64,000 nt of DNA, taken from NCBI GenBank assembly GCA_965276675.1, contig OZ255624.1:3906001-3970000 (forward strand), given 5' to 3'. This document shows positions 36,637 through 44,736 of this stretch, piece by piece. Each line of letters starts with the position of its first letter. The stretch's first letter is position 1. Source of the DNA: G965276675 sp965276675. GTDB taxonomy: Bacteria; Acidobacteriota; Terriglobia; Terriglobales; Acidobacteriaceae. The notes under the pieces were generated by a model. The model saw only the letters and a list, made by a program, of their open reading frames with translations. It made no database searches and had not been told where the DNA came from. A program made the translations under genes and the position numbers.

Positions 36637-37674
36637 TCATCGCTTCCTGCCCATCATCCCTGCAACCTCGTCGACTATTCGATTGACGGACGGAACCAGG
36701 TAAGCGTCGACCGACGGGCTGAAGGTGTGCGGAGCCGGAAGCGTGCAGATCCGCAGCACCGGCGCATCGAGTTCATCCAGTGCTTCCGTTGCCGCGATAG
36801 CAGCGACTTCGGCCGCCATGCCACAGGTTGCATATGCCTCATCCACGATTGCCAACCGGCCTGTCTTCGCTAATGAACTAAGAATGGCCGGCTTGTCGAG
36901 CGGCACCAGGGTTCGCGGATCAATCACTTCGACAGAGATCCCCAACTTCTCCAGCTCTTCAGCAGCTTCCACAGTTCGCTGGACCATCATGCCGAGCGAG
37001 ACCAGCGTTACATCCCTACCGGAGCGAACTATGCGGGCTTGGCCGAAGGGAATCAGGTATTCCTCTTCGGGTACAGGACCTTTGCTGTTGTAAAGCCCTT
37101 TGTGCTCAATGAATATCACGGGATTTTCGTCCCGCAAGGCTGTCTTAATCAACCCCTTAACGTCATAAGGGCTGGAAGGGACTGCTACTTTCAATCCAGG
37201 AATATGAGCGAAAAAGGACCAGAACGTATGGGAGTGATGAGGCCCGGTGCTGCGGACGCCTCCACCTGCGGCACGGAGCAGGAAGGGTACTTTCAATCTG
37301 CCGTTCGAAATGTAGTGGATCGTGGACGCCTGTTGAACTATCTCTCCCATTGCCTCGAGAGTGAAGTCCAAAAACACGATGTCCACGATCGGATGGCTGC
37401 CGGCGAGCGCCGCTCCGATTCCTAGACCCGTCTGGGCTCGTTCCGCGATAGGTGTGTCTCGCACACGCTCTTCGCCGAACTCCTCCCAGAGACCACGGCT
37501 TTGCTGAAAATTTCCACCCCGCGGTCCTATGCCCTGCCCGATATAAAAAATATCGGGATTGCGGCGCATCTCTTCACGGACACCTTCGACGCCAGCTTGG
37601 GCGTAAGAGATCACGCGCTGATTCTCACTGGACATCTCGCCGACAGGTCGGGCAGCTACGGTTATTTGGGGCAT
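36637..37674 (-). CDS. 2-oxoacid dehydrogenase E1 beta subunit
   Basis: 345 residues, the usual E1beta length. It contains GIGPRGGNFQQSRGLWEEFGEERVRDTPIAE with the Glu that activates thiamine diphosphate, FLDFTLEAMGEIVQQAS, GPHHSHTFWSFFAHIPGLKVAVPSSPYD, and IDPRTLVPLDKPAILSSLAKTGRLAIVDEA of the C-terminal transketolase-like domain. It lies 43 bases upstream of the E2 gene and 19 bases after E1alpha. An ATG 13 codons later is an alternative start. Sequence alone does not separate pyruvate, acetoin and branched-chain types; the operon context suggests an oxoacid made from sugars. Confidence 0.92.
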   Translation of the reverse strand: MPQITVAARPVGEMSSENQRVISYAQAGVEGVREEMRRNPDIFYIGQGIGPRGGNFQQSRGLWEEFGEERVRDTPIAERAQTGLGIGAALAGSHPIVDIVFLDFTLEAMGEIVQQASTIHYISNGRLKVPFLLRAAGGGVRSTGPHHSHTFWSFFAHIPGLKVAVPSSPYDVKGLIKTALRDENPVIFIEHKGLYNSKGPVPEEEYLIPFGQARIVRSGRDVTLVSLGMMVQRTVEAAEELEKLGISVEVIDPRTLVPLDKPAILSSLAKTGRLAIVDEAYATCGMAAEVAAIAATEALDELDAPVLRICTLPAPHTFSPSVDAYLVPSVNRIVDEVAGMMGRKR

Positions 37675-37693
37675 AGGGCTCTTCTCAATGGAG

Positions 37694-38701
37694 TTATTGA
37701 AGTTCTTGAAACACGTGGCGCAATGCGGTGCTTTCGGATTCGAGAGAACTCGCTAAGGCAAACTGCGCCGCATCCTCAAGCACTTCCTTGATTTCAGCAT
37801 CGACTCCTTTGAAATCCGCTTCTGACGCCAAGTTACCCGTTATAGCAGAGTCCCGGAGTCTCTTGATGGGATCTCGTTCCTTCCAGTCAGCGACTTCTTC
37901 TTTGCTTCGATACGCTGTGCCAGGATCCCCCTCATGGTGTCCAAACCAGCGATACGTCAGACATTCCACTAACGTGGGACCTCCACCCTCGCGCGCCCGC
38001 TGGATCGCTTCCCCAGCCTTTTCATAGACCGCCAGAACATCGTTGCCGTCTACCTGCACTCCCGGCATTCCATAGGCTGCAGCGCGGCTCGCCACATTGG
38101 TGTTCTTTGTAGCTTTGGAAAAGGGCATCTCTGTAGCATAAAGGTTATTCTCACAAACAAAGACGACCGGGATATCCCAGATAGCCGCCATGTTTAAACC
38201 TTCATGAAAAGCGCCGTTGTTGGATCCGCCATCCCCAAAAAAAGAGACGGCAACTTGGCCGGTTCCTCTCAGCTTGGCACTCAGTCCAGCACCGGCTCCT
38301 ATCAGGATTCCCGGTGGGACCACCCCATTTGAGCCAAGAAATCCGACCGCAGGATCAAAAAGATGCATGGTGCCGCCACGGCCACCTGAGCAGCCCGCCA
38401 CGACGCCCAACAACTCGGCCATAGCCTCGCGCGGAGGGATGCCCTTGGCCAGTGCGTGGCCGTGACCACGGTGCGTGCTGGCGACGTAATCATCCTCTCG
38501 CAACTGCTCACATACGCCGGCCGCAACCGCCTCTTCTCCGATGTAGACGTGTATAAACCCAGGCATCCGTCCGGTACGAAAGACCTCGCGCGCCTTCAGC
38601 TCAAATTCCCGGATCAAAACCATTTTTCGGTAAAGCGATAGAATCAGCTCTCGATCAGGCTTGACTCCTGATCGCACCTTCGTCGTCTGTGACCGTGTCA
38701 T
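37694..38701 (-). CDS. 2-oxoacid dehydrogenase E1 alpha subunit
   Basis: 335 residues from ATG 38701 with GAGG 8 bases upstream; a longer frame from 38782 overlaps the permease and is unlikely. The thiamine-diphosphate motif is GDGGSNNGAFHEGLNMAAIWDIPVVFVCENN (GDG...NN), preceded by THRGHGHALAKG and CSGGRGGTMHLFD. The ending includes TYRWFGHHEGDP. The short size and HRGHGH/GRGGTMH blocks are closest to acetoin/pyruvate-type E1alpha proteins. It forms a heterotetramer with E1beta and is the first enzyme gene after the RhaT-like permease. Confidence 0.92.
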   Translation of the reverse strand: MTRSQTTKVRSGVKPDRELILSLYRKMVLIREFELKAREVFRTGRMPGFIHVYIGEEAVAAGVCEQLREDDYVASTHRGHGHALAKGIPPREAMAELLGVVAGCSGGRGGTMHLFDPAVGFLGSNGVVPPGILIGAGAGLSAKLRGTGQVAVSFFGDGGSNNGAFHEGLNMAAIWDIPVVFVCENNLYATEMPFSKATKNTNVASRAAAYGMPGVQVDGNDVLAVYEKAGEAIQRAREGGGPTLVECLTYRWFGHHEGDPGTAYRSKEEVADWKERDPIKRLRDSAITGNLASEADFKGVDAEIKEVLEDAAQFALASSLESESTALRHVFQELQ

Positions 38702-38756
38702 GAATAGCCTCGTGTCGCTTCGACTTGCCCGCGTGGTCCAAGTGAAATTGCCGCCA

Positions 38757-39818
38757 TCATCTTTCCACGTACCTGGACGCACCTATCATTACTACTGCCA
38801 CCACCAGTATCCCCACTCCCAGAACAAAGGGCTTATATGTTTTCGGATTCATCAAGTGCCACTCACCTGTCATCATACCCGCGAACTGACCGCTGATGAT
38901 CATCGTGATCATGAAAACTGCGAACCCAATGGAGATGCCGAGGCTTCCGAGGAATGTAGTCCCGCTGCTGTAGAGGGCGATACCCGCCATCCATAGACAG
39001 GCGGAGAGCGCCGGGTACAAGACCTCTTTGAGGAAGCCGCTGTTGAACCTTCCCCAGCCTTTATTTTTTGAAATCATATAGACACTGTACCCGATATTGG
39101 CTACGGATCCGCCCAAAAGAACAATTGGCCATACTGCGAAGGGAGCCCATGAGGTTTGCGCCCCGTGGTCCTGTGCCACTGCCATGATCTTGCCTGCATA
39201 GGCGAGAGCAATGTTCGGAAGGGAAGAAATCACGCCGGAAAGGACTGCGATTCCTAAAGTCCATACATATCTTGAGTTCGTGAAGGATGACTGCCGCATG
39301 GCAACCTGCTTTTGCGCGAAACCCGCACTACTATCCCGTTGCCTGGCTTCCGTCTCTCGCAGATAACCGCTCCAGCCACAGAAGCTTGCGCCGATTAACA
39401 TCATGACCGTGCCGGATAAAATCAATAGACCACTTGTCGTCAAGACCATTTCGCCATGCAGTGACAGCAAAGGGGCGATCGTTCCAACCCCTGCTCCAAT
39501 GCCGTTAAGAACTGCTCCCGCGACCGCGAGGCCGAGGCGGTGGACGCAAATTCCCGCCCCAAGTTGGGCGATTCCCCACATCATTCCCAACAGAAAGGGT
39601 CGCATAATTTCCTGCAAAGTCAATGCCGCGTAGACAGTGCTCAAATTGGGCAGCACCGCGAACGCTAATCCGAACGGCACGATAATCAGCGAAAAGATGG
39701 AATATAGAAGCCAAAAATTTTCCCACTTCCAAAGGCGTACCCACTTCAGGGGCCACATACTGAAGCCAACACTGGCACCCGCCACTAGAGTCAAAGCGAA
39801 ACCGGCTATGTTATTCAC
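38757..39818 (-). CDS. RhaT-like sugar/proton symporter
   Basis: 353 residues with ten hydrophobic helices. It begins MNNIAGFALTLVAGASVGFSMWPLKWVRLWKWENFWLLYS, the RhaT-family N-terminus, and contains LGLAVAGAVLNGIGAGVGTIAPL and GNIGYSVYMISKNKGW-like loops. It is the first gene of the long minus-strand operon, so it probably imports the operon's substrate. Its divergent partner is the second GntR regulator. Known RhaT carries L-rhamnose and L-lyxose; here the substrate is unproven. It is only distantly similar to the paralogue at 20447. Confidence 0.9.
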   Translation of the reverse strand: MNNIAGFALTLVAGASVGFSMWPLKWVRLWKWENFWLLYSIFSLIIVPFGLAFAVLPNLSTVYAALTLQEIMRPFLLGMMWGIAQLGAGICVHRLGLAVAGAVLNGIGAGVGTIAPLLSLHGEMVLTTSGLLILSGTVMMLIGASFCGWSGYLRETEARQRDSSAGFAQKQVAMRQSSFTNSRYVWTLGIAVLSGVISSLPNIALAYAGKIMAVAQDHGAQTSWAPFAVWPIVLLGGSVANIGYSVYMISKNKGWGRFNSGFLKEVLYPALSACLWMAGIALYSSGTTFLGSLGISIGFAVFMITMIISGQFAGMMTGEWHLMNPKTYKPFVLGVGILVVAVVMIGASRYVER

Positions 39819-40075
39819 GTCAACTCGTAAGCGATCTGCTCGTGCAACTCATGAATGGCACCCGACAGCTCAGGTCCGTTCGCGATACAACTACTCAGAC
39901 GACCCCTGCAAAATATGTAGTAACTGTTACTCATCCACTTCTACCAACAATTCTTCATCCAAAGACTTACGTATACCTTTGATCTGCACTGGATGAGAAA
40001 GATCAGGTTCCGACTTCACTGACGTTTAGTGGACGCTCCTCTTGTAAAGGGGTCTAGTGGGAAGTGTCAATCCAT

Positions 40076-40093
40076 TTCAGCCTATTGAACAAA
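40076..40093 (+). promoter_or_regulatory. IclR-type box in permease/gntR divergent region
   Basis: TTCAGCCTATTGAACAAA keeps the TTCA arm and matches TATTGAACAAA of the box at 57347 exactly. It lies 258 bases upstream of the permease start and about 190 bases upstream of the regulator start. Confidence 0.45.
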
Positions 40094-40133
40094 CTCTGAC
40101 GGAATGCAGAGTACAGCTATAAAAGATTTCTTC

Positions 40134-40148
40134 ATGGTACTCTACCAT
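40134..40148 (+). promoter_or_regulatory. palindrome upstream of second GntR gene (predicted operator)
   Basis: ATGGTACTCTACCAT is a perfect inverted repeat (6-base arms, 3-base centre), of the TGGTA(N)TACCA type used by FadR-subfamily regulators. It lies 131 bases before the ATG of the GntR gene, which points to autoregulation and control of the divergent operon. Confidence 0.6.
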
Positions 40149-40279
40149 TGAATTGTCAAAGGGAGCCCGGCCTATCAACTATCTTGGAATTGGAGCGCGT
40201 CGAACTTCCTAGGCCTGCATCTTGTCGCCGCACTCGTCTTCCGTTTCTTTGCCAAGGAGCGTCTAACGGAGAGAGCGGG

Positions 40280-41059
40280 ATGAATCGGAGCACAAACGGA
40301 AAGTCCGATCAATCTGCAGCGCTGCTGCGACTAGCCAAGGAGATGGGGCCGGTCCGAACTGAATGTTTGACCGAAAATGTCGTCCGCCAGCTCAAAAATA
40401 GTATTCGCAGGAAAATCATAAAGCCTGGAGAACGCCTTCCTCCCGAACGCGAGCTAGCGTCCTTGCTGAATATCTCCCGGGGGTCATTGCGGCAGGCGCT
40501 CAAGGCGCTCCAAATCATGGGAGTGCTGAATGTTGTTCATGGTTCGGGAGCGTACCTTGCGGATGCCGCTGAAGCAGTTCTCCGCGACCCTGAAGCAATT
40601 CTGGTTCCTCTGCGGGGACATTCCTTTGCTGAGATGTACGAAGCGAGACGCGCAATGGAAGCCGAATCTGCTGCGTGTGCTGCCCTCCGTGCGACCGATC
40701 ACGACTTGGATAGAATGCGATCTGAGATTCAAGCGTCTCGTTCGTCTCTGACCAATATTCGCCAATTTGTCAGTCGGGATCAGGCCTTCCATCGCCACAT
40801 CGCTGTAGCCTCAGGCAATAGCGTCTTTATTTGGTTTATCGATCTCCTGCAGAAAGTGCTGGCGAAAGGTCAACTCGTCCATACCCGCTCCGAGCAACTT
40901 GAGACCGTCGTCGCGGAGCATGAGGATATTCTGAAGGCGATTGGAGCACATGCGCCTGACACGGCGAGGAAGGAAATGTTGGCGCATCTGACGCTGAGCA
41001 AGGCTTATAGCGACAAAGCTACAGACATGGAATTGCGGGTTGTGTCTCCGATTAGATGA
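40280..41059 (+). CDS. FadR-subfamily GntR transcriptional regulator
   Basis: 259 residues from ATG 40280 with GGAGAG about 8 bases upstream. The winged HTH lies at about residues 30-90 (VVRQLKNSIRRKIIKPGERLPPERELASLLNISRGSLRQALKALQIMGVLNVVHGSGAYL), followed by an FCD domain with EMYEARRAMEAESA, RDQAFHRHIAVASGNSVF and EHEDILKAIGAHAPDTARKEMLAHL. The Asp/His pattern fits a metal-containing effector site for a carboxylate or sugar acid. It diverges from the permease-dehydrogenase operon, with a palindrome and an IclR-type box between them, and probably controls that operon. Confidence 0.92.
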   Translation: MNRSTNGKSDQSAALLRLAKEMGPVRTECLTENVVRQLKNSIRRKIIKPGERLPPERELASLLNISRGSLRQALKALQIMGVLNVVHGSGAYLADAAEAVLRDPEAILVPLRGHSFAEMYEARRAMEAESAACAALRATDHDLDRMRSEIQASRSSLTNIRQFVSRDQAFHRHIAVASGNSVFIWFIDLLQKVLAKGQLVHTRSEQLETVVAEHEDILKAIGAHAPDTARKEMLAHLTLSKAYSDKATDMELRVVSPIR

Positions 41060-41238
41060 CGCTTGAAAGTCACCACTCCCTACCCCCAGCTTCGCCGAGT
41101 AGCAGAGGAGGCTAATGCAAGTCTTGCGCCAGAGAGCCAGAGCGTGCGAAATGATCGTTGGCGGCCTGAAGTCGAAAAGGGCTACAGTTACCGAGTGGAA
41201 TTCCTCGATTTCAATGGTTTGGATAGGCTTTGACTAAA

Positions 41239-42915
41239 ATGCGTGATTCAGGATTGCTGCAAGCGATCGTCTTCTTATTTGCATGCATATTCCCTGCTGT
41301 AACAGTCGGGCAGCAACCTTCGCGCCCTATGGTGACACCGGTACGCGAGGCGGATGCTATCTGCGGGAAATGTCACGGTGAGATACTCCGGAGCTATCTG
41401 AGTACGCCCATGGCTAACGCCAGCGGTTTGGCGTCGGAGCGCCCGATCCTTGGATCTTTCTATCACACACAATCCGATACGGCCTACCGTATCTCCGCTG
41501 AAGAAAATTCATTATGGCTTAGCTACCAGCGGCCACGGGATCCAAGCCTTAAGGAGCGGCATAAGCTCGACTACTTCCTCGGCTCAGGCCATCTTGGTGT
41601 TACTTATCTGTACAGCCTCGATGGCTATCTCCTGGAATCCCCTATCGCCTACTACTCTAACCTTAATGCATATGACATGAAGCCAGGCCTTGCCAACTCC
41701 CCTACCGTGCCTGCGGCTCTGCCAATGCCCCCCGGGTGTATGCGCTGTCATATGAGCGATGTGCAGCGGGAGGACCCGGCGACACGCAACCATTATCAGG
41801 GATTGCCGTTCTTGCATGGAGGTATTACTTGCGAGAGCTGCCACGGTGATACCAGGGAACATATCAGCACCGCAGGACGAGCCGCGGTCATCAACCCGGT
41901 TAAGCTTGATCCGGAACGGCGCGATTCTATCTGTATCAATTGTCACCTGGAGGGGGACACAAGCGTCGAGCATCGAGGCCGCCTCGTTGCTGACTACAAG
42001 CCTGGGGAACGAATTGAGGATTACGTATCTTACTTTGTCTATTCTGGACCTGAGATGACGAGCCGCGGCGTGAGCGAGATTGAAGAACTGAGTGTTAGCA
42101 AATGCAAACGAGCTTCTGGAGATCGCATGTCCTGCATGAGCTGTCATGACCCTCATTATTCGCCGCCCGCCGAGGCACGCGCCACCTTCTATCGCAATAA
42201 GTGTCTGGCATGTCATACACAAGCCAAATATCTGACAGCCCATTATCCAAATGACCCGGACTGTACCAGATGCCACATGCCGACAGGTAAAGCGGAAAAC
42301 ATACCACATGTGGCGTGGACCGATCACCGTATCCGGCAGCACCCGGACCAGCCCACAATACTACAGCCGGTATCTGCACTACAGCCGGCACCTGCGAACT
42401 CCGAACTCATCTCGTTCCTCCACGAAAACACGAGTCAACGGGATCTCGCAATCGCGTACTACAATATGTTCGCAAATGGAACGTATTCCGCGCAAGAAAG
42501 GGCATGGCAGCTCCTGCTTAAAGTCGAGGTTTCGGAACCATCAGATCCAACTGTCCTTGCGGACCTGGGATACTTAGAGCAATCAAAGGGAAAGATCTCA
42601 GAGGCGATGGACTTTTACCAGAAAGCCTTGAAGCTGGATCCTACAGACCTTCCTGTGGTAAATAATCTTGGCAGTCTGAAGGCGCAGTCCGGGCAATTGA
42701 AAGCCGCCGTAATTCTTTGGGAGAAGGCTTTTAAACTAAACGAGGACATCGAGTCACTCGGCATCAACCTCGCTCTTGCTGAATGTAGGCTGGGTCAATT
42801 GGAGACAGCGGTAAATGTTCTGCAGCGCGTATTGATTTACAGCCCTGATAGCTCCACAGCGAAACAGAGGCTTCGATTACTCGCAAGCGGCCAAGAGACC
42901 TGTTCTGCTAAATGA
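41239..42915 (+). CDS. exported seven-haem cytochrome c with TPR domain
   Basis: 558 residues from ATG 41239 (TTG at 41230 also in frame). A signal segment (LLQAIVFLFACIFPAVTVGQQ) is followed by seven CxxCH haem sites: CGKCH 42, CMRCH 167, CESCH 198, CINCH 232, CMSCH 299, CLACH 322 and CTRCH 342. The arrangement recalls cytochrome c-554/perioxidase-like multihaem folds. After about residue 395 come four TPR-like repeats, such as GKISEAMDFYQKALKLDPTDLPVVNNLGSL. Similar haem-TPR proteins occur in Acidobacteriota and Planctomycetota, with unknown roles. It would sit in the periplasm as an electron carrier or oxidoreductase; its place among sugar genes is unusual. Confidence 0.88.
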   Translation: MRDSGLLQAIVFLFACIFPAVTVGQQPSRPMVTPVREADAICGKCHGEILRSYLSTPMANASGLASERPILGSFYHTQSDTAYRISAEENSLWLSYQRPRDPSLKERHKLDYFLGSGHLGVTYLYSLDGYLLESPIAYYSNLNAYDMKPGLANSPTVPAALPMPPGCMRCHMSDVQREDPATRNHYQGLPFLHGGITCESCHGDTREHISTAGRAAVINPVKLDPERRDSICINCHLEGDTSVEHRGRLVADYKPGERIEDYVSYFVYSGPEMTSRGVSEIEELSVSKCKRASGDRMSCMSCHDPHYSPPAEARATFYRNKCLACHTQAKYLTAHYPNDPDCTRCHMPTGKAENIPHVAWTDHRIRQHPDQPTILQPVSALQPAPANSELISFLHENTSQRDLAIAYYNMFANGTYSAQERAWQLLLKVEVSEPSDPTVLADLGYLEQSKGKISEAMDFYQKALKLDPTDLPVVNNLGSLKAQSGQLKAAVILWEKAFKLNEDIESLGINLALAECRLGQLETAVNVLQRVLIYSPDSSTAKQRLRLLASGQETCSAK

Positions 42916-43345
42916 ACATTAAAGCTTGCGTAGGAGTCCTCGCCTCTTAATTTGGGTTTGCGGCAGGCAGCTTTGTTGGAGACGATAATTATATCGATCC
43001 TTAATTCTCGAATGTTGTCAAAGATATTTTCGCGGCGCCCTGTGCCTTCACCTCTCCAGAGGCCACTCCCCGTTCAATAAGCTGAAACCGATTGACACGC
43101 CCCTGCCCGCCCACTAAAAAGGTGATCGCAACATCAGGATTGTCCAATCTGATTAGCACTCTTGGAATGGAGCTTACTAAAGAAAGCCCTTTGCGGTTTC
43201 TGGAAACTGTGAGCCCAGCACGGAATGTTCACCTTAGATGAAGCGAGACAACCATTGTTGGGTGGTCGCATCCGATGGGCTCGGCCCGAAACGGTACGAG
43301 ATATCTTGAGTTAGCCAACCCTGAGCAGTTTGGCAGCAGGGCATC
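42916..43345. other. intergenic region upstream of dehydratase gene
   Basis: 430 bases without a recognisable gene. It holds the weak IclR-type box at 43073 and no clear terminator for the cytochrome gene. Confidence 0.4.
43073..43090 (+). promoter_or_regulatory. IclR-type box (weak copy) before dehydratase gene
   Basis: TTCAATAAGCTGAAACCG keeps TTCAAT and GCTGAA of the 50347 box but not the last four bases. It lies about 255 bases before the enolase-superfamily gene. Confidence 0.4.
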
Positions 43346-44617
43346 ATGAAAATTACAAAGCTTGAAACAATATGGTTTGAGGCATTACCTGCCGACATAT
43401 GGCGCGAGCAAGCTCCGCATTCGCGTCAGGCCTTACCGAATAATCTGTGGGTTCGCATCTATACGGACGAAGGATTGATAGGTCTGGGAGAGACCTACTA
43501 CCTGCCACGCGCCGTGAGCGCCGTAATTCATGACCTTTACGCATCACTCTTGATTGGCCGAGACGCTCTCGATATCGAGAACCACTGGACAAATCTGTTT
43601 TCGTTAGTAAACTTCTGCGGATTTGCCGGCGCTGAGTTGCGCGCCCTCTCAGCCATTGATGTGGCCTTATGGGATATTGCAGGTCAATATACAGGACAAC
43701 CCATCTATAACCTTCTAGGTGGTCGCAGCCGCGAGAGCATCCCCGTGTATAACACGTGTGTCGGATCAGGAAGTTACCCGGACTACACGGCTTGGACTGA
43801 AGGCCGCGCTGGCGAGCTTGCTCTCGACCTGCTGAACCAGGGGATTTGTGCTATGAAGATTTGGCCGTTTGACAAGTTTGGCACGACTCTTGCCGGGCCA
43901 GCCCACCCTCACGGAAAGGTGACCATCTGGGGCCAGGAAACAGCAGCGGGGACGCTGGCGCACCATATCAACGAGAGCGATCTGAAGAGTGGGCTTGCCA
44001 TCATTGAAGATATAGGTCGCGCAAGCGGCGGAGCGATGATGGTTGCAATCGAGGGACACGCCCGATGGGATTTGCCAAGCTCTATCCGGATTGCGCGCGC
44101 ACTTGAGCCCTACAACATAATGTGGCTCGAGGAGATAATGCCTCCCGATAATGTCGATGCGTATGTCCGCCTTAAAGCCAGTACTGTCGTTCCCATATGT
44201 CAGAGCGAACGCGTTTTCACTCGGTTCCGCTTCCGGGACTTCATTGAAAAACCGGCCGCGGACATTATCATGCCAGACCTCTCTTGGGGCGGCGGCTTTA
44301 CCGAAACTCGCAAGATCTGTAGCCTGGCGGACACATACTACCTGCCGATAACGCTACATGACACGATTGGGCCGGTAGCCTTGTGGGCCGCAGCCCACCT
44401 CATGATGCATATTCCGAATGCGATGATCCAGGAGATCGTGCGAGGGTACGTTGACGGCTGGTACAACGATGTCGTGACTGACCGGCTCACGGTCAAGGAG
44501 GGACAGCTATCCCTCAACGGAAAGCCAGGACTGGGTACAGCGCTCCGCGAAGACATTGCGTCTAGGCCGGGGGCTCATGTCGAAGTGACTACAGAGAAAC
44601 AGGTCAAGAGCTGGTAG
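43346..44617 (+). CDS. enolase-superfamily (mandelate racemase-like) sugar-acid dehydratase
   Basis: 423 residues. The N-terminal capping domain contains RIYTDEGLIGLGETYY, then SAIDVALWDIAGQYTGQPIYNLLGGRSRESIPVYN. In the barrel, AMKIWPFD provides the lysine, AIEGHARWD, MWLEEIMPPDN and CQSERVFTR hold probable metal-binding acids, and YLPITLHDTIGPV gives the base His; this is the mandelate-racemase subgroup pattern of acid-sugar dehydratases. The first Lys of the usual KxK is replaced (MKI), which may affect stereospecificity. CAGGGC precedes the ATG. The product would be a 2-keto-3-deoxy acid for the aldolases or SDR/FAH enzymes. The Tat-exported GH2 gene follows at 119 bases. Confidence 0.88.
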   Translation: MKITKLETIWFEALPADIWREQAPHSRQALPNNLWVRIYTDEGLIGLGETYYLPRAVSAVIHDLYASLLIGRDALDIENHWTNLFSLVNFCGFAGAELRALSAIDVALWDIAGQYTGQPIYNLLGGRSRESIPVYNTCVGSGSYPDYTAWTEGRAGELALDLLNQGICAMKIWPFDKFGTTLAGPAHPHGKVTIWGQETAAGTLAHHINESDLKSGLAIIEDIGRASGGAMMVAIEGHARWDLPSSIRIARALEPYNIMWLEEIMPPDNVDAYVRLKASTVVPICQSERVFTRFRFRDFIEKPAADIIMPDLSWGGGFTETRKICSLADTYYLPITLHDTIGPVALWAAAHLMMHIPNAMIQEIVRGYVDGWYNDVVTDRLTVKEGQLSLNGKPGLGTALREDIASRPGAHVEVTTEKQVKSW

Positions 44618-44736
44618 ATAGTGCCCACATTTAAGCTCTTCTTTACTGGAGACTATCTCGACGAAGCAGGACGAGTCAGCGACGTCTGCACAGTAACCTA
44701 TTTCAGCAGCCATAGTTAACGTGTAAGGGGAACGAC

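Noticed and set aside
40065..40082. TGTCAATCCATTTCAGCC as a copy of the 18-bp GntR word
   Set aside because: Only the TGTCAA half and scattered bases match; alignment of the rest needs a gap.
41584..42342. Minus-strand open frame of 252 codons
   Set aside because: Antisense to the multihaem cytochrome gene, whose haem motifs prove the plus strand is coding.
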